A stretch of 64,000 nucleotides of DNA from Phytophthora colocasiae (GCA_018806915.1 JAGKQI010000102.1:868001-932000), one strand, 5' to 3'; shown: positions 20,437-32,407, counted from the stretch's first letter. The notes: generated by a model from the letters alone, not told the origin. Program-made: numbers and translations.

Positions 20437-23400
20437 TTAACTGGGCACGCAGTGAATGTCAGCGACAAGATGATAGACCTTCGGGGCGTACGACTTGACC
20501 CTCTCGACATGTTCACACGTGATGGTCCAGTTCTTACTGTACTGCTTGGCAAGAGATCGCATCGAGTCCAGCACATGCTGCTCCCATGTTTCACGGTCTT
20601 CTACAGCCACGTTGTCGTGCACGTGAAACCAACCCCCACTGGGTTTCAGCACTTGTACAGCCAACGGCCAGGCCTTTTCACTTGTGGGCAACAGTCCTAA
20701 GTTCACGCGGTCCGCCACTGCACCGATCGTCGGAGCCGACTCACGGTTGTCTCCAAGATAGACCTTGCATCTGTCTGCCACGTGGTTGCGCTCCAAGTTG
20801 AAGCGCAGCGCAGCGACTGAATCCGGGTTCCACTCGCACGCGTGAACAAATGTAGCACCACCGTGCACGAGGAAGGGAAGAACATAGTAGCCGATGCCGC
20901 AGAAGAGGTCGACTATTGTCTCGCCACGACATCCGATATTTGCCATACGAGCTTTCTCAGTGACATTGCCCGACGAGAACATCACCCGTGTAAGGTCCCA
21001 GCCGTAAATGATCCCATTCTCGCGAATCTCTACCCAACCAGGAGTCTGCTTGCTGCGTTGCGACGCGAGGGCCTTGTCGTTCACGTACAACAGCTCCACG
21101 TGGCTCTGACGCTTCTCACTGGTATCAATATAGGCCTTCCGCGCAACACGAGAGAACGCAGGAGTAGTGGACGTACAAACGTGTGCCCACATCTCGTCAG
21201 CGAACGGTGCCCACTCTGGTTCGAGGAAAGAGTCACGAGGAACCAACAAAACGTCACTCACGAACTCGTACTTGTCCGGAATAGCCTTGACGATCTCTGG
21301 AGACAATCGATGCTTGCTAGCGAAGACGCCAATTGAGCCGCGGATCACCTCGTTGCGGTTCAGACCACTCGTCTTGCCGAACTTGTTAGCGTACGCATCG
21401 TCGTCAGTCACAACCTTAAGATTTTGCAATTCAGCTTCACTCGTCGAGGCAATCATTTCCCGAATAGATGATGTTACAGGAATAAGGAACATTGTCATTG
21501 GTTTCCCACCCGTTGCAGCGTCACTAGACTGCACGGTATTTGCAACGTGAACGCGGCGCGATTTGTCATACACTTGCGCATTCTCCAAAAGTGTTTTCAC
21601 CTTTTTCACTTGCAATTTTTCAACGAGAACACCAAGTGGCTTGTCATCTGAAGAAACAATCACACTGCTGCTGCTCGTGCTGAGCAACTTCCTCTTCGTA
21701 GCAACATTGGCAGACGTTTGCTTCGGTGCAATTATTGATAGCTGGCACTGATATGTCGACGAGTAAAATTGTCCGAAGCCAAAGCACTGGAACCCACCAC
21801 CCAAAATGTAAAGAGAATTGTTGGTAGGCATCCAAATCACGCTGTGCCCCACGAATGAAGCATTTTCGTGCTTCACTTCACCAAGCTCCATCCACTGTGA
21901 AGCATCAACATCCAGCATGTACACCTTGTGCGTCGCCTTATCCCCCTTGACAACCAACGCAGATGTCATGCCACCCACGACAACGACTTGGTGATCATTG
22001 ATAGGGGAGGCGCTGGCTGCAAAAAGCGCAGGAGGATGGCTTTTGTTCCTAGCGTTTTCGAGGCGATTGTCTTCCCAGGTCTCTGTCACGGTATCAAACA
22101 TCGAGCAAGCGCTGCTAGAACTGTCGCCACTACTGCCAACGTCCCCCTCGAGTGAAGACAAACCTCCCCAAAAAGCAATCTTGGTCGAGTTGACAACGGA
22201 AGCAACGTGGTTGAATCGACGCGAAACAGAAGTACCCTCTGCATTGAGTGCAATCGAAATTGATTAGCAATAGGTAGACACAAGTAGACTGGTTAAAAGC
22301 CTTACCAATTTGACGCCATTGTGGAGGGTTCTGGCTCAGGTCCAAAGCAAATAGATCACCAAAAACTTGCTCAGCATCCCGACCTCCGTGTACGTAGATA
22401 ACTGAGCCAACTGTAGCAAAATGAACAAAACTATCAGCCACGATTTTCTTAATAAAGTCAAGCTAGTGCTTACCAGTGCAACTGCAATGCTTCCAACGCG
22501 GAAAGGGGCCAACACCTTGTGCAGTAACCTGTTCCCACCGCTTCGTCTCTAAATCCATAGCATAGAGGTCACCCAGAGGCTTCGCGGGGCTAGCACGACC
22601 ACCAAATACGATCATCCGTGTTCCTACAACAACCGCCGAGTGATGCATTCGGGCTGATGGGCCACCCGTTCCTGACGCCTGGAACGTCTTCTGAAGAGTG
22701 CCGTCACTAGAAGGGGTCAAGTAAGTTACATCTGAGACGCGAGTTGTCGTGCCCGAGGAGGTGGGTCCTTGGCCACCGAATACGACAATGTCGTTCTTGT
22801 ACTGCACGCTTGAATGTCCAACGAGCTTGATGCCATCTTCGCTGGCCACTTCCGTCCAAGAACTCAGCTCAACTAGTGAAACCCTTTCAACCTTAGCTGT
22901 CTGCTCGCAAAATTTAGCACGAAAAGCGTCAAAGAGTCGATCCGTTTTCTGCTTGTTGGCTTCGAACTTCTGGTTCGCGATGTCCACGATCCACCTGAGG
23001 TAATCCTCATTGACGAGCAACTGGTCTGCACGCCGCCCAAGTGGGATCTCCAATCCGTTAGCAGTGGTTCGAATTGCGCACATGATTTTTCGGTTGCCAA
23101 GAACAACTCCCGATTCACGGAAGCCACTAGCGATTCCCCACTGCAGCAGTTCCTTCGCCGCATCCAGATCGCGACACACCACGTGCATAATGAATGGCTC
23201 GTGCTTGAAGATAATCTACCACAAAAATAATAAAATAAGAATGACAATAGAGAATAATACACATACTTCGAAGTACATTTCTGTACAACAACACACCATA
23301 TTGCTGGTACTGGAATTTGCCTCGGGTGAGCGCAACGCTGTCATCAATTGATCAAAGGTGATAGTGTCATGCTCGGCAATCAACCACTTTCCACCTTTAG

Positions 23401-23687
23401 TGATCAAATCCGATTGACCTTCTTTGCCATTGCCAGCTGCAGCTTCACCGCAGAAAACCGCAATGCGACCCGAGCACGAACTACTTGTCACCTGTAAAAA
23501 AAAAATGTTACAATTCCTTGTCAGTACTTCCAATGGCAGGCCATATTGATCAACAGCTTACATAATCTGGATGTGCGTTGATAGTCTTAATCATGTCCAC
23601 AATGGGTTCATCAATGCAGCCTTTAGGGCTCTTGTCTTCCATAACCTGCAGCTTGCGCAGACTCTCGCGCTTGAGCTGCGCGAACAT
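20437..23687 (-). CDS. TYW3-Kelch-TYW2 fusion, wybutosine synthesis of tRNA-Phe
   Basis: This is a multidomain enzyme that modifies G37 of tRNA-Phe to wybutosine. The N-terminal exons (from ATG 23687) are TYW3-like: the SSSCSGRIAVF motif, HVVCRDLDAAKELL and the YLRWIVDIANQKF helix (the AdoMet-dependent N4-methylation step). Kelch repeats follow (DIVVFGGQG, RMIVFGGRA, VIYVHGGRD, LYILGGGFQ), corresponding to the Kelch half of TYW4. The C-terminal domain is TYW2, which transfers the acp group from AdoMet: TIVDLFCGIGYYVLPFLVHG, HACEWNPDSVAALRFNLERN, and the TYW2-type NLGLLP motif. The same order occurs in the plant 2/3/4 fusion. The TYW4 methyltransferase domain is absent. Short introns lie near 22265-22305, 22410-22470, 23190-23280 and 23495-23560. 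Confidence 0.87.
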
Positions 23688-23799
23688 GTTCGCCTCCAGT
23701 CGTCAAGTGACGCACAAAATAATAGTCTATAGTCGTACTCAAATTATAGTCTTCTTAAAACAAATAGTCCAATGGACAACTAATAAAAGTAGCCAAATC
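23688..23799. promoter_or_regulatory. divergent promoter TYW fusion / APC1 with four ATAGTC repeats
   Basis: The 112-bp interval carries ATAGTC at 23722-23727, 23729-23734, 23746-23751 and 23764-23769. The last copy runs into CCAAT (23769-23773). The repeats are a candidate transcription-factor cluster; this is inference from density only. Confidence 0.45.
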
Positions 23800-26700
23800 A
23801 TGGCAGAAGAACTGCCGCGGATTCATGTGCATTGCGCCGGCGTGCGCACTAACCAGAGCCCCACCGTGCCAGTGAACAACGGACGCGTGTTCTTCAGTGA
23901 GTCGCAGTACGATTCGTCCCCTTATATCGTGCGCGTGGCGTTGGACAGCGTCAGTTTCGTGCATCGCGGGACACACGTCGTGGAGCGGCGTTTTGTCTTT
24001 CCAGGACGCGTTCTGCACGCTGTTCTTACAGATTTCCCTCATGAACCCTTAAATACGTTAAAGCAGTCCATGGATGAGTCTACGAAGGCTCAGCAAGCAA
24101 GAAAATCGGCTCTAAAACCTCGTTTACACCCTCATTTATGCGTGCTGGTGCGCTCTGACTGCTTGAATGTGTACACTGCAGCTGGTGAAGTTTTCGAAGT
24201 GGCTTTACCTTTCCAGGCCAATAAACTATTTCCTATGGAGAAATGGGGGTTATTGTTGCAACGCAGTCCAGCGGTACCGATTCCCTCTAACACACCGTCG
24301 AAGCGACCGAGGGATGCAGCAGCAGCGGCGTTGGCGAGGAAGAATCGACGCGCAAGCACGAGCAACAGAGGAGATGGAGACAGGTACAAGTACAGCTCTG
24401 GAGAGAAGGGAGCTGTGTCCAGACCAAGGTATTTCACGCTTAGGCACCCGCTCGATGAGGTTAAGCCCGTGGCTTTGAGTTCAGGAGCGGATTTACGGAA
24501 TAGTGGAGATAAATTTCTCTCCGATTCGGCCTTGGAAGCTGTGAACGTGTTGGAAGATAAAGAGTCACCTCTTCTAGTGGCATTTCATCGATGGGAGCAG
24601 AGATTTTGTGTGTTTCGGATGGAAATGGTGAAGAAAGTGACAAAACGCTCGATATCCAAAGTAAAAGTGGTGGACGGGCCGACTTGGACGAGATATCGAA
24701 CCAGAAGCGACCTGGAGGAGCTCCGCGTGCGAATTGAACCTGATTGGTCAGTAGGGATGTTATGGAAATCCCCACGGGTTGGTTCCCTACCTTCGAAGCC
24801 AATGTTTCTCTCGCCGATCCTCTCACCACCTCCTCTTTTGACTAATTCATCTGTCTCGCCATCGCCAGTAGTTACAAATTCTTCGTCGACCTCGCCGAGC
24901 AACTCTTCTAGGGTGTCATTTATCGCGTCGGGAGTCGATGGCTTTCCGGTGCTGTGCATAATGGATAAAGATGCTGGAATACTACTTCTGAAGCCTGTTT
25001 CACAGAAGGAAAGCACTTCAGTAAGTTTCGACGAAGGTGACAATGAAGTCGGGGGTGTCTGTACCTTGCGCTGTCGAGATGCTGTTCCAATCAGACAGCA
25101 CAATCACAACAACTTGTTTGAAAGTGGTGAAAGTCAAGACTTAGAGGCTTTACCCGATATTGTGGTGCTAGAAAAAGATGGCACACTCATGTTGTATAAC
25201 GCACACTACCCGGTCTGCCGCCTGACTCTTCCGGATGTAGTGCAATGTGATATTGATGGTGGTGGTGTGAGTGCAAGTGGTTCGGAGATTCAACTAGCTC
25301 CCAATATACAGCTAAACTCCATTGACAGAGGTTACGCTTACGAAGTCGTCTACTCTGACTTGTGTGGTAGTAGCAGCAAGAAGATCTGGCGATGCGAGCA
25401 TCCTCTAAAAGTTGTGGCCTCTTCACTGCTACAGGAAGTTTTTGCTGTGCTGGATTGTATCGTTCCCCCAACAGAGATGTGTGCCTTAAAGGCACACATC
25501 GTTTCCGTGGCACAGCAGAAAACAAGAAGCATTGCACAAATTGATAGCTTCGCAGATAGTGGGGTTGAGTGGCAGGCATTCTGTGAGAGCATCCTTGGTT
25601 TGCTGTCTGTAGAGGAAAACGAGTCTGCTGCAAGGGGAATTGGTGTCGGCAGGGAGATATCTGTTCCTTCAAGCCTGTCGTCTTTTGATGCGCTTTGCCA
25701 GAGTGAATTCCATGGCATGTACCAGTATGAACATGCAATGCTTTTCGCTACAATGGATTTACCCGTCGCAAAATCGAACCCTGGCGACGATCACACCACG
25801 GATCAAAGAATTACGCAAATGAGCGACAAGTGGGCTTGTTCCAAGATGGGAGGATTTATGCCGGTCATATTTGCTGGTCTACACTTATTATGTGAAGATC
25901 TGAAGTTATCAATCGCGCTTTACCGAGAGCGTTTGTTCCTGGTGGAAATGCTGTTGAAAATGTCGGTGCAACTGGGCCTGGATTCTTTTATTACGTACTA
26001 TGAGGAGGATAACTGTATTTTAAAACGACGAACGATGTGGATACCAACAAACAAGTCGATGATAGAAGGTGGGGGCTTGCTTCGTTTTACAGAGTATGGA
26101 GCAGTTCCGAACTTGCTCACCTGGATTCAGAACAAGATAACAGCTAAAGCACACAACTTCCCGAGCTTCCCGTCGCTGTTTGATGACGACGAGCAAATGA
26201 AGGCTCTCTCGGGTGGTTTGGTTCGGTACACTGACAATCCCCTTCGGCGTTCCATGGCAGTTTGTCGAGCGTACGACCTCCTATACTCAAAGTCAAGAGA
26301 GGGAGAATCGTCAGCATTCAAATTGATTGTGTACCTCACTCAAGATCCCATTGGTAGCTCTCTTTCGTTGGATGATCTTCCCGTTGGTTTAAGCTTTCCT
26401 GTTGTCCAAGCCATTCGCCAGGTGAAACACCATCCACCTCCTACTATTACTGAAGATATTTGTGCGTTCGTGGGACGAGAAGACCTCAGCATCGCAAGTG
26501 CAGACAACCTTGCAACTCATTTTGACTATCCTGATCACCAGCACCAGAGTGATCCAGTAGGCAATGCGGGAGATCCAGAGGATCTAGGACGTGATGGCTC
26601 GGACGGCTTAGAAGACATTATCGGCCGAAGTCAACCACTCTTTCCTGGTGATCAGAGAATGAAAGAAGTTGCACGACTGCTGCGCTCAAGCCGCCCTTTG

Positions 26701-29700
26701 TGCTTGAAATTAGAGAAAACTCCGGATCTATCGGATCTCGACTACGCCCAGCAACAGCAAGCTCGCCTGTTGCTTCTTTGCAAGCGATCTATGGCGTTGT
26801 CTGTGGCACGTGGTATGGTTACATTGGGCAGCTTCGATGTATCTACAGCGCAAACTCAAATATGGCGACTTAATATCCCTGCTCTGCCACTTCAAGGTCG
26901 TAAACCACCGACAAATGCGATAGTGGAGCTTGATCTGTCTGGATACGCTAAAGAATTGACGTATTGGCCTCAATTTCACAATGGATGCGCTACAGGACTT
27001 CGGTTACCCGCTCATGATCTCTCGGGAGTCATCAACCGTCACTGGATCAAGTATCATCGACCGTCAGTGAACGATGTCTCAACTGGGGAGCAGCAAGTAT
27101 CGACCCAGGCGGTTGATACTACTGGCCGCAGTCTGGAAGAAGCGTATGCTGCCCATGCTGGATTGTTACTTGGAATAGGCTTACGGGGCCATCTCAAGTG
27201 CTTGTCCATGGCCGATGTATACAACTACCTGTCGCTGTCAAACGAGTTCGTGACCGTTGCTATCATGCTCGGCATGGCTAGCACTGCTGTACACAGCCGA
27301 CACCAGCGAAAACAGCAACAGGCCGCAACGAATCCGGGAAATAGTGAAGAGGAAACGGATGAAGATACTGAGATGACAGACCATTTCTTCTCTGGACTCC
27401 CAGAGTTGGCATCGTCTGACAAGACTCCTTTGCTTGGAACAGGCTTGGAGTTGGCGTTGGAGCGATCCGTGTCCAAGATGCTCTGTCTCCATGTTCCGTC
27501 CCTACTGCCTTCACCATTTGGAGGGTTTTCTGTGCCTGCATCTACTCAGACCGCAGCTCTACTGGGTCTTGGAATCTTGTACCAGGGCACTGGATATCGT
27601 CTAATGACGGAACTTCTGCTTGCCGAGATCGCCCGTTCTCCGTCGAGTACTCAATTTGTGGGAAGCAACAGTAACGCGGGCTTTTCGACGGCTTCGTTTG
27701 ACCAACTAGAGGGTTACGCTTTAGCTGCAGGAATGGCATTGGGTCTTGTGGTCCTTGGACGTGGGCAGGCCACAGCAGGAGACCCTGGGTTGGCCGATCT
27801 CAAGTTAGAGGAGAAGCTTCACAAGTACATTGTCGGTGGTGCCCATCAGTTTAGAGACACAAACGCAGCAGGAAGCTGCTTGTATCGCGGGCGTCGTTGG
27901 CAGACGTTCGGTAGTGGCGCCAATGGCTTCAACTCTGCGGTTAACGGAAGTGCCACACTCAATGGCTCATCCAATGCCAATACTGAAGGATCTCCCGGCA
28001 CTGATCGCGATACAAAGCATTCCAGTGAGCGACATGGGGCTCGTGGTGGTGGCGAACACGTGAACGTGGGCGTAACTGCGTGTGCAAGTGCTCTGGCATT
28101 GGCCTTTATGTATATGCAGACTGACAACATGGCCGTGGCAGCACAACTGGCGGTACCTGACACACTGGTCTTGTTAGACTATGTTCGCCCTGATATCCTG
28201 TTGATACGCACACTAGCCAAGAATCTCGTGATGTGGAACGCCATTTTGCCGACAACAGACTGGATCGAGCAGGACCAAGTCCCCGCGCAACTTCTTCAAG
28301 CATACAGATCAATTCTATCGCACAATGGCGATAATAGCTCATCACACGCTGATATTCACTCAATTTGTGAGGCTTACGCCAACATTGTTGCTGGTTCGGC
28401 CATGAGTATTGGGCTACGGTTCGCTGGAACGGAAAACCCTTTGGCTAGGGCTACGCTTCGCAAATATGTTCTTCACTTTCGTGACCTGAGAGGGAAAACG
28501 TCGTCGTCGTCAGTGATGTTGCAGGGGGGTAGCAACGCTGTCGCTGCGGTAACAGAACGTGCAACTGTTGAACGCTGTTTAGCAGTGTGTGCTCAAGCAC
28601 TAGCGTTAGTTGATGCTGGAACAGGCAATGTGGAAACTCTTACACTGTTGCGCTCAATCACATTACGGCAACGTGTGGACGCGGCCATGAGCTACGGCAA
28701 CCATATGGCTCTGAGCATGGCGATCGGCTTGCTTTTCCTGGGTGGCGGGCGTGCCACTGTTTCTCGGTCGAAAGAAGCTATAAGTGCGCTTGTGATTTCT
28801 CTCTACCCGATGCCTCCTATGAATACTGCAGACAACAGATACCATTTGCAGGCATTTCGTCACTTGTACGTGCTGGCAATCGATACCTCACGACTACTGG
28901 AGACTGTGGATGTAAATACGAAGACGAGCAGTACAGTTCAAGTCCGAGTAGACCTTCAATCGAGTGAACATGGATCTCAACCACCGTCACGGGTGCTTCA
29001 AACTCCGTGTCTTCTCCCAGATATCATGACGATAAAGCGTCTTGTAATCTCGGATCCCGAGTTTTATCCGATTGAAATTCTTACGACACCGTCCGACGAA
29101 CAGATTAATATGGAAGCTGGCAGAATGAGAACAGCCAATTCTCTACGCTTGGAGTTATTGCGAAACAAGAACGTGGTGTTTCTAAAGCGCAGACAACGAA
29201 TGGATACCGGGGTATTTGCTGGTGCTAAAGAGGAGCTAAAACAACTACATGGTGTGCACGTGGATCATCACGACACTGCTAATCACGATGGCAGATTGTG
29301 GAGAGCTTTTCGTTTATACTTTAAGCCCGGTGCTATCTATGCTGAAGATGACTTTGGCGACGAGGAGGACGAAGCTGGGCAGTTTGATGTGGCAGATTGG
29401 GGCAACAATTGGTGGGAATGTCAGCTGAGCTCGCGAGCCTTCGAACAAGTCCGAGAGGAGGTGCAATTTCTGCTGCCTCCGTACCTAAATGCTCTCCACG
29501 CACTGTTTCGGCTGCAGCAGGTGCCGCAATTGGCAAGTGCTACGGAGGTCGTGGACTTAAACTTACTCGGCAGGTATTGTGCAGAGCCAAAGGGTGAAGA
29601 AAAATACTTGGTGGGGAGTTCTTCATTGCCTGAGTTCGGCATGTGGCTTTCCATCCAAACGGAAGAAGCTCTAGGTGCTCTTTGGCGTCGAACCTCTTTG

Positions 29701-30048
29701 GATATCACTTCCCTAGCTTCAGCTCGCGTTCAACTGCTGGTGGAAACTACTTCTACCCAGTCCACAAAGCAAGTTCAGATGTCGATGGATGCGTTCTTCG
29801 TTAGTGTGTTGGTGCAGTACTTCGCTGGTCCTTCTGCATCCTCACTGTCAACCGCGGACCAGTCAAGGCCTTCTGACAGAGATTGGAAGGGCAAGTTTCA
29901 ACGAGTGTTAGCTGCATGCTCAAAAGATTCGACGGGATTGAAGGCGGCACGATTCCAGCTATCAACTTTTCTGGAGCAGGACGTGCTTACGGAGGAGGAA
30001 ATAACGTTCTGGCTGAAGCTGGTGTCGTTCTTCCTGTTTTCAAACTAG
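23800..30048 (+). CDS. APC1: anaphase-promoting complex subunit 1 (APC1)
   Basis: This is the largest scaffold of the APC/C ubiquitin ligase, which drives the metaphase-anaphase transition. It is a single exon of 2082 residues from ATG 23800; the open frame extends upstream, but that part overlaps the shared promoter. The N-terminal WD40-like part has basic low-complexity loops (about residues 165-200). The middle and C-terminal halves contain proteasome/cyclosome repeats: AGLLLGIGLRGHL (about 1125), VTVAIMLGMAS, AALLGLGILYQGTGYRLMTE (about 1250), GYALAAGMALGLVVLGRG (about 1305) and HMALSMAIGLLFLGGGRATV (about 1630). These match the GLLLG and ALGLLF patterns of APC1. The gene is intronless, as is HEATR5. 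Confidence 0.9.
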   Translation: MAEELPRIHVHCAGVRTNQSPTVPVNNGRVFFSESQYDSSPYIVRVALDSVSFVHRGTHVVERRFVFPGRVLHAVLTDFPHEPLNTLKQSMDESTKAQQARKSALKPRLHPHLCVLVRSDCLNVYTAAGEVFEVALPFQANKLFPMEKWGLLLQRSPAVPIPSNTPSKRPRDAAAAALARKNRRASTSNRGDGDRYKYSSGEKGAVSRPRYFTLRHPLDEVKPVALSSGADLRNSGDKFLSDSALEAVNVLEDKESPLLVAFHRWEQRFCVFRMEMVKKVTKRSISKVKVVDGPTWTRYRTRSDLEELRVRIEPDWSVGMLWKSPRVGSLPSKPMFLSPILSPPPLLTNSSVSPSPVVTNSSSTSPSNSSRVSFIASGVDGFPVLCIMDKDAGILLLKPVSQKESTSVSFDEGDNEVGGVCTLRCRDAVPIRQHNHNNLFESGESQDLEALPDIVVLEKDGTLMLYNAHYPVCRLTLPDVVQCDIDGGGVSASGSEIQLAPNIQLNSIDRGYAYEVVYSDLCGSSSKKIWRCEHPLKVVASSLLQEVFAVLDCIVPPTEMCALKAHIVSVAQQKTRSIAQIDSFADSGVEWQAFCESILGLLSVEENESAARGIGVGREISVPSSLSSFDALCQSEFHGMYQYEHAMLFATMDLPVAKSNPGDDHTTDQRITQMSDKWACSKMGGFMPVIFAGLHLLCEDLKLSIALYRERLFLVEMLLKMSVQLGLDSFITYYEEDNCILKRRTMWIPTNKSMIEGGGLLRFTEYGAVPNLLTWIQNKITAKAHNFPSFPSLFDDDEQMKALSGGLVRYTDNPLRRSMAVCRAYDLLYSKSREGESSAFKLIVYLTQDPIGSSLSLDDLPVGLSFPVVQAIRQVKHHPPPTITEDICAFVGREDLSIASADNLATHFDYPDHQHQSDPVGNAGDPEDLGRDGSDGLEDIIGRSQPLFPGDQRMKEVARLLRSSRPLCLKLEKTPDLSDLDYAQQQQARLLLLCKRSMALSVARGMVTLGSFDVSTAQTQIWRLNIPALPLQGRKPPTNAIVELDLSGYAKELTYWPQFHNGCATGLRLPAHDLSGVINRHWIKYHRPSVNDVSTGEQQVSTQAVDTTGRSLEEAYAAHAGLLLGIGLRGHLKCLSMADVYNYLSLSNEFVTVAIMLGMASTAVHSRHQRKQQQAATNPGNSEEETDEDTEMTDHFFSGLPELASSDKTPLLGTGLELALERSVSKMLCLHVPSLLPSPFGGFSVPASTQTAALLGLGILYQGTGYRLMTELLLAEIARSPSSTQFVGSNSNAGFSTASFDQLEGYALAAGMALGLVVLGRGQATAGDPGLADLKLEEKLHKYIVGGAHQFRDTNAAGSCLYRGRRWQTFGSGANGFNSAVNGSATLNGSSNANTEGSPGTDRDTKHSSERHGARGGGEHVNVGVTACASALALAFMYMQTDNMAVAAQLAVPDTLVLLDYVRPDILLIRTLAKNLVMWNAILPTTDWIEQDQVPAQLLQAYRSILSHNGDNSSSHADIHSICEAYANIVAGSAMSIGLRFAGTENPLARATLRKYVLHFRDLRGKTSSSSVMLQGGSNAVAAVTERATVERCLAVCAQALALVDAGTGNVETLTLLRSITLRQRVDAAMSYGNHMALSMAIGLLFLGGGRATVSRSKEAISALVISLYPMPPMNTADNRYHLQAFRHLYVLAIDTSRLLETVDVNTKTSSTVQVRVDLQSSEHGSQPPSRVLQTPCLLPDIMTIKRLVISDPEFYPIEILTTPSDEQINMEAGRMRTANSLRLELLRNKNVVFLKRRQRMDTGVFAGAKEELKQLHGVHVDHHDTANHDGRLWRAFRLYFKPGAIYAEDDFGDEEDEAGQFDVADWGNNWWECQLSSRAFEQVREEVQFLLPPYLNALHALFRLQQVPQLASATEVVDLNLLGRYCAEPKGEEKYLVGSSSLPEFGMWLSIQTEEALGALWRRTSLDITSLASARVQLLVETTSTQSTKQVQMSMDAFFVSVLVQYFAGPSASSLSTADQSRPSDRDWKGKFQRVLAACSKDSTGLKAARFQLSTFLEQDVLTEEEITFWLKLVSFFLFSN

Positions 30049-30124
30049 CCAGTGATCGATTGTAGAGAATGGTGGCTACACAAATTAATCGCTGTTACAG
30101 TAAAAATGAAAAGAGTACGACACC

Positions 30125-32407
30125 CTAGACGGAGTCAGAATCCCTGTCTGCATCAGCTTCTGCGCCGTCTTCACGCTTGCGTTTGAGTGGGCTGCTTTCC
30201 GCTCCGACATCTTGCGGCTGCTCAGTCGTTGGCTCTTCCTTCTCCTCTACATCAATATCGTCTACCATTGCCGGAGCTTCAGGCTTGAGGATTGTAAAAC
30301 GCAAGTCGCAGTCTGCAGTGCTCGAGTGGTTCTTCACGTAGTACACATTACCAGACGGCACGTAGAACTCATCGCCCGGACTGAGTAAGAAGTGCGTAGT
30401 GTGCTTGCTTTTGAAAAAGTCGTCGTCAGTCTCAGGAGCCAGCGCCAACTCGAGTGACTTCGGCTGGCATCCAGTGACGTAAAACAACTGCACAGCTTGA
30501 CCCACGCCCTCAGGTTCCTTCCACGCTCCTGGAGGCAGCACGACACGACCCGAAATCCAGCGAGCAAACGGAGACGGACTGAAGAGGTTGAAACTCTGGC
30601 CTGCATACGCGTGGACTACTGCTCCACCTCTCTCCTCAGTTGGGAGCTTGCGCAGTCGAATCTCGCTGGAGCGACAGATAATGTTCAGATCGTTCATACA
30701 GCCTGCTTGGCTGTCAAATAACGTTGCCCATTCACTCTCCACGATGCGCTTCTGCACGTCCTTAGGTAAATCCTTCAGAGAGAAAGCTCTGCTATTGTTT
30801 GTCCTTTTTGACGGTGGTTTGGCCTTTGTACGCTTTGTTGGGGAGTCATCACGACCAAGACGTTCCACACCCACAACTGTAGGCATTACGGTGCCCACAC
30901 CAACGAAAGTACGCTCGTACACCATGTGCTCACTCTTGAACCAGGCAAGAGGTTTGAAACGTCTGCGCTTCGATCGGCGTAAGCCACTGCCATCCCAAGC
31001 ATCATCGTCTTCATCGCCGTCCAGGATCTTTGAGGCGTCTGGCAACCTGTCACGGACTGGACCGGTTGGAGCGTCAGGCTCGTTGTAAAAGCTGTCGTCC
31101 CCAGTCTCACCCCCAGAGTCGTTCTGTGCCTCGAAGGATTCATCGTTGTCATCGTCTGTCTGTATGGACTGGATGGAGGTGTCCGTTGTAGGTGGATTCG
31201 TTCGATAACCGTACTTGCCGGTCGGTCGGATCCGACGCGTCTTGGCATCTCCATTCGACTGTTTTCGACTAGTTGCCTTCTTCTTGGCAGCTTTTCCCTT
31301 CGCTTGCTTCTTTTTAGGCTTTTTAGCACTGACGTCGCTGTTATAGTCGCCATCCTTGAACAGCTCCTTGCTGATGTTAGGCGAGAGCGAGCTCTTGTAG
31401 GAAGGGATTGACTTCAACGTCCGGTCGCTGGCTGTAGTTGAAAGTAAAAAATAAAAACACGTCAGTTCACTCAATATCCAATACGCAATAAATATAAAAT
31501 ACATACCGTTCGACAGCGGCGTCACTGGTCCTTCGTTTAGGGAGAACGGGCTGGCCATATCATCATCAAATCCGCCAAACGACTCTCGTCGACGAGCCTT
31601 GGACTTCGTTGTGTCTTTCCCAGTTGATTTCTTGCGACGATCACGCATTGTCACGTTCGCTTCAGCGTTCATATCGTTCATATCCACAGAGCCATGTGGT
31701 GATCCACCGAAATCAAACGACACATCACTCCGTGCTGGCGAAGGTGGTGCCTCCGCTGTCTTCTCCTCTCTCAGCACTGGACCACTATTTCTTAGTGAGC
31801 GAACAACCGATCGTGAAGGAATTGGACCCGCCTCAATGTCCATACTTTCCCTGTCACTCATAGACGGACTGCCGATATCTGGCAGCTCCACCTCATGTTC
31901 GCTCGGCTCTGAAATGTCCCCTGATGTATCAGCTTCCTCCTTATCAGACGCTGTCAGTGCTGTAATTACAGCAGCAATTAACCAATATTAGTCATATCGT
32001 CGCTTTAACCGCACAGTGGTTAATGATACGCACAGTCGTCGTCGTCCACTGAATCGTCCTGCATCGAGTCTTCGTCATCGACCCAGAAGTCGTCGACATC
32101 TTCGAACCCCTCAGCATCCTTGCGTACGTCTCCACGCACTACAACACCCGAACGGCTATCAAATAAAACAGTGAATACATATTTTATACGTAAAATATAA
32201 AAAAACAATGTTTTCTTACGCCCCAACACTGTGTGGTGTGTTCTTCGTGACCATGTACTGCTTCAACTTGGCTCGATCAACCTGCGCGCGGTCATTAGCC
32301 GCCCTAAACAGCCATAACAGACAGTATATCAGCACATATCTCCTCTTGTATACATTCCATGAAGCTACGTACTTGGTGCGGGGCATCAGCGTCTCAATTT
32401 CGTCCAT
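30125..32407 (-). CDS. CENPC: centromere protein CENP-C (Mif2 family)
   Basis: This inner-kinetochore protein binds CENP-A nucleosomes and organises the kinetochore. ATG 32407 starts MDEIETLMPRTK, followed by small exons (about 32218-32306, 32040-32157) and a long Ser/Lys-rich middle with basic patches. The CENP-C motif is visible as RRSKRRRFKPLAWF (about 30910-30990), including the Arg anchor and the aromatic pair. The C-terminus is a Mif2 cupin dimerisation domain: GRVVLPPGAWK, VQLFYVTGCQPKSLELA, HFLLSPGDEFYVPSGNVYYV. An acidic/basic tail ends at 30125. One intron around 31437-31504 is very AT-rich. The gene ends close to APC1 (tail to tail, 76 bp) and starts divergently from PAP. Confidence 0.88.

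Noticed and set aside
23578..23799. N-terminal extension of the APC1 frame
   Set aside because: It overlaps the first exon of the TYW fusion and the shared promoter.
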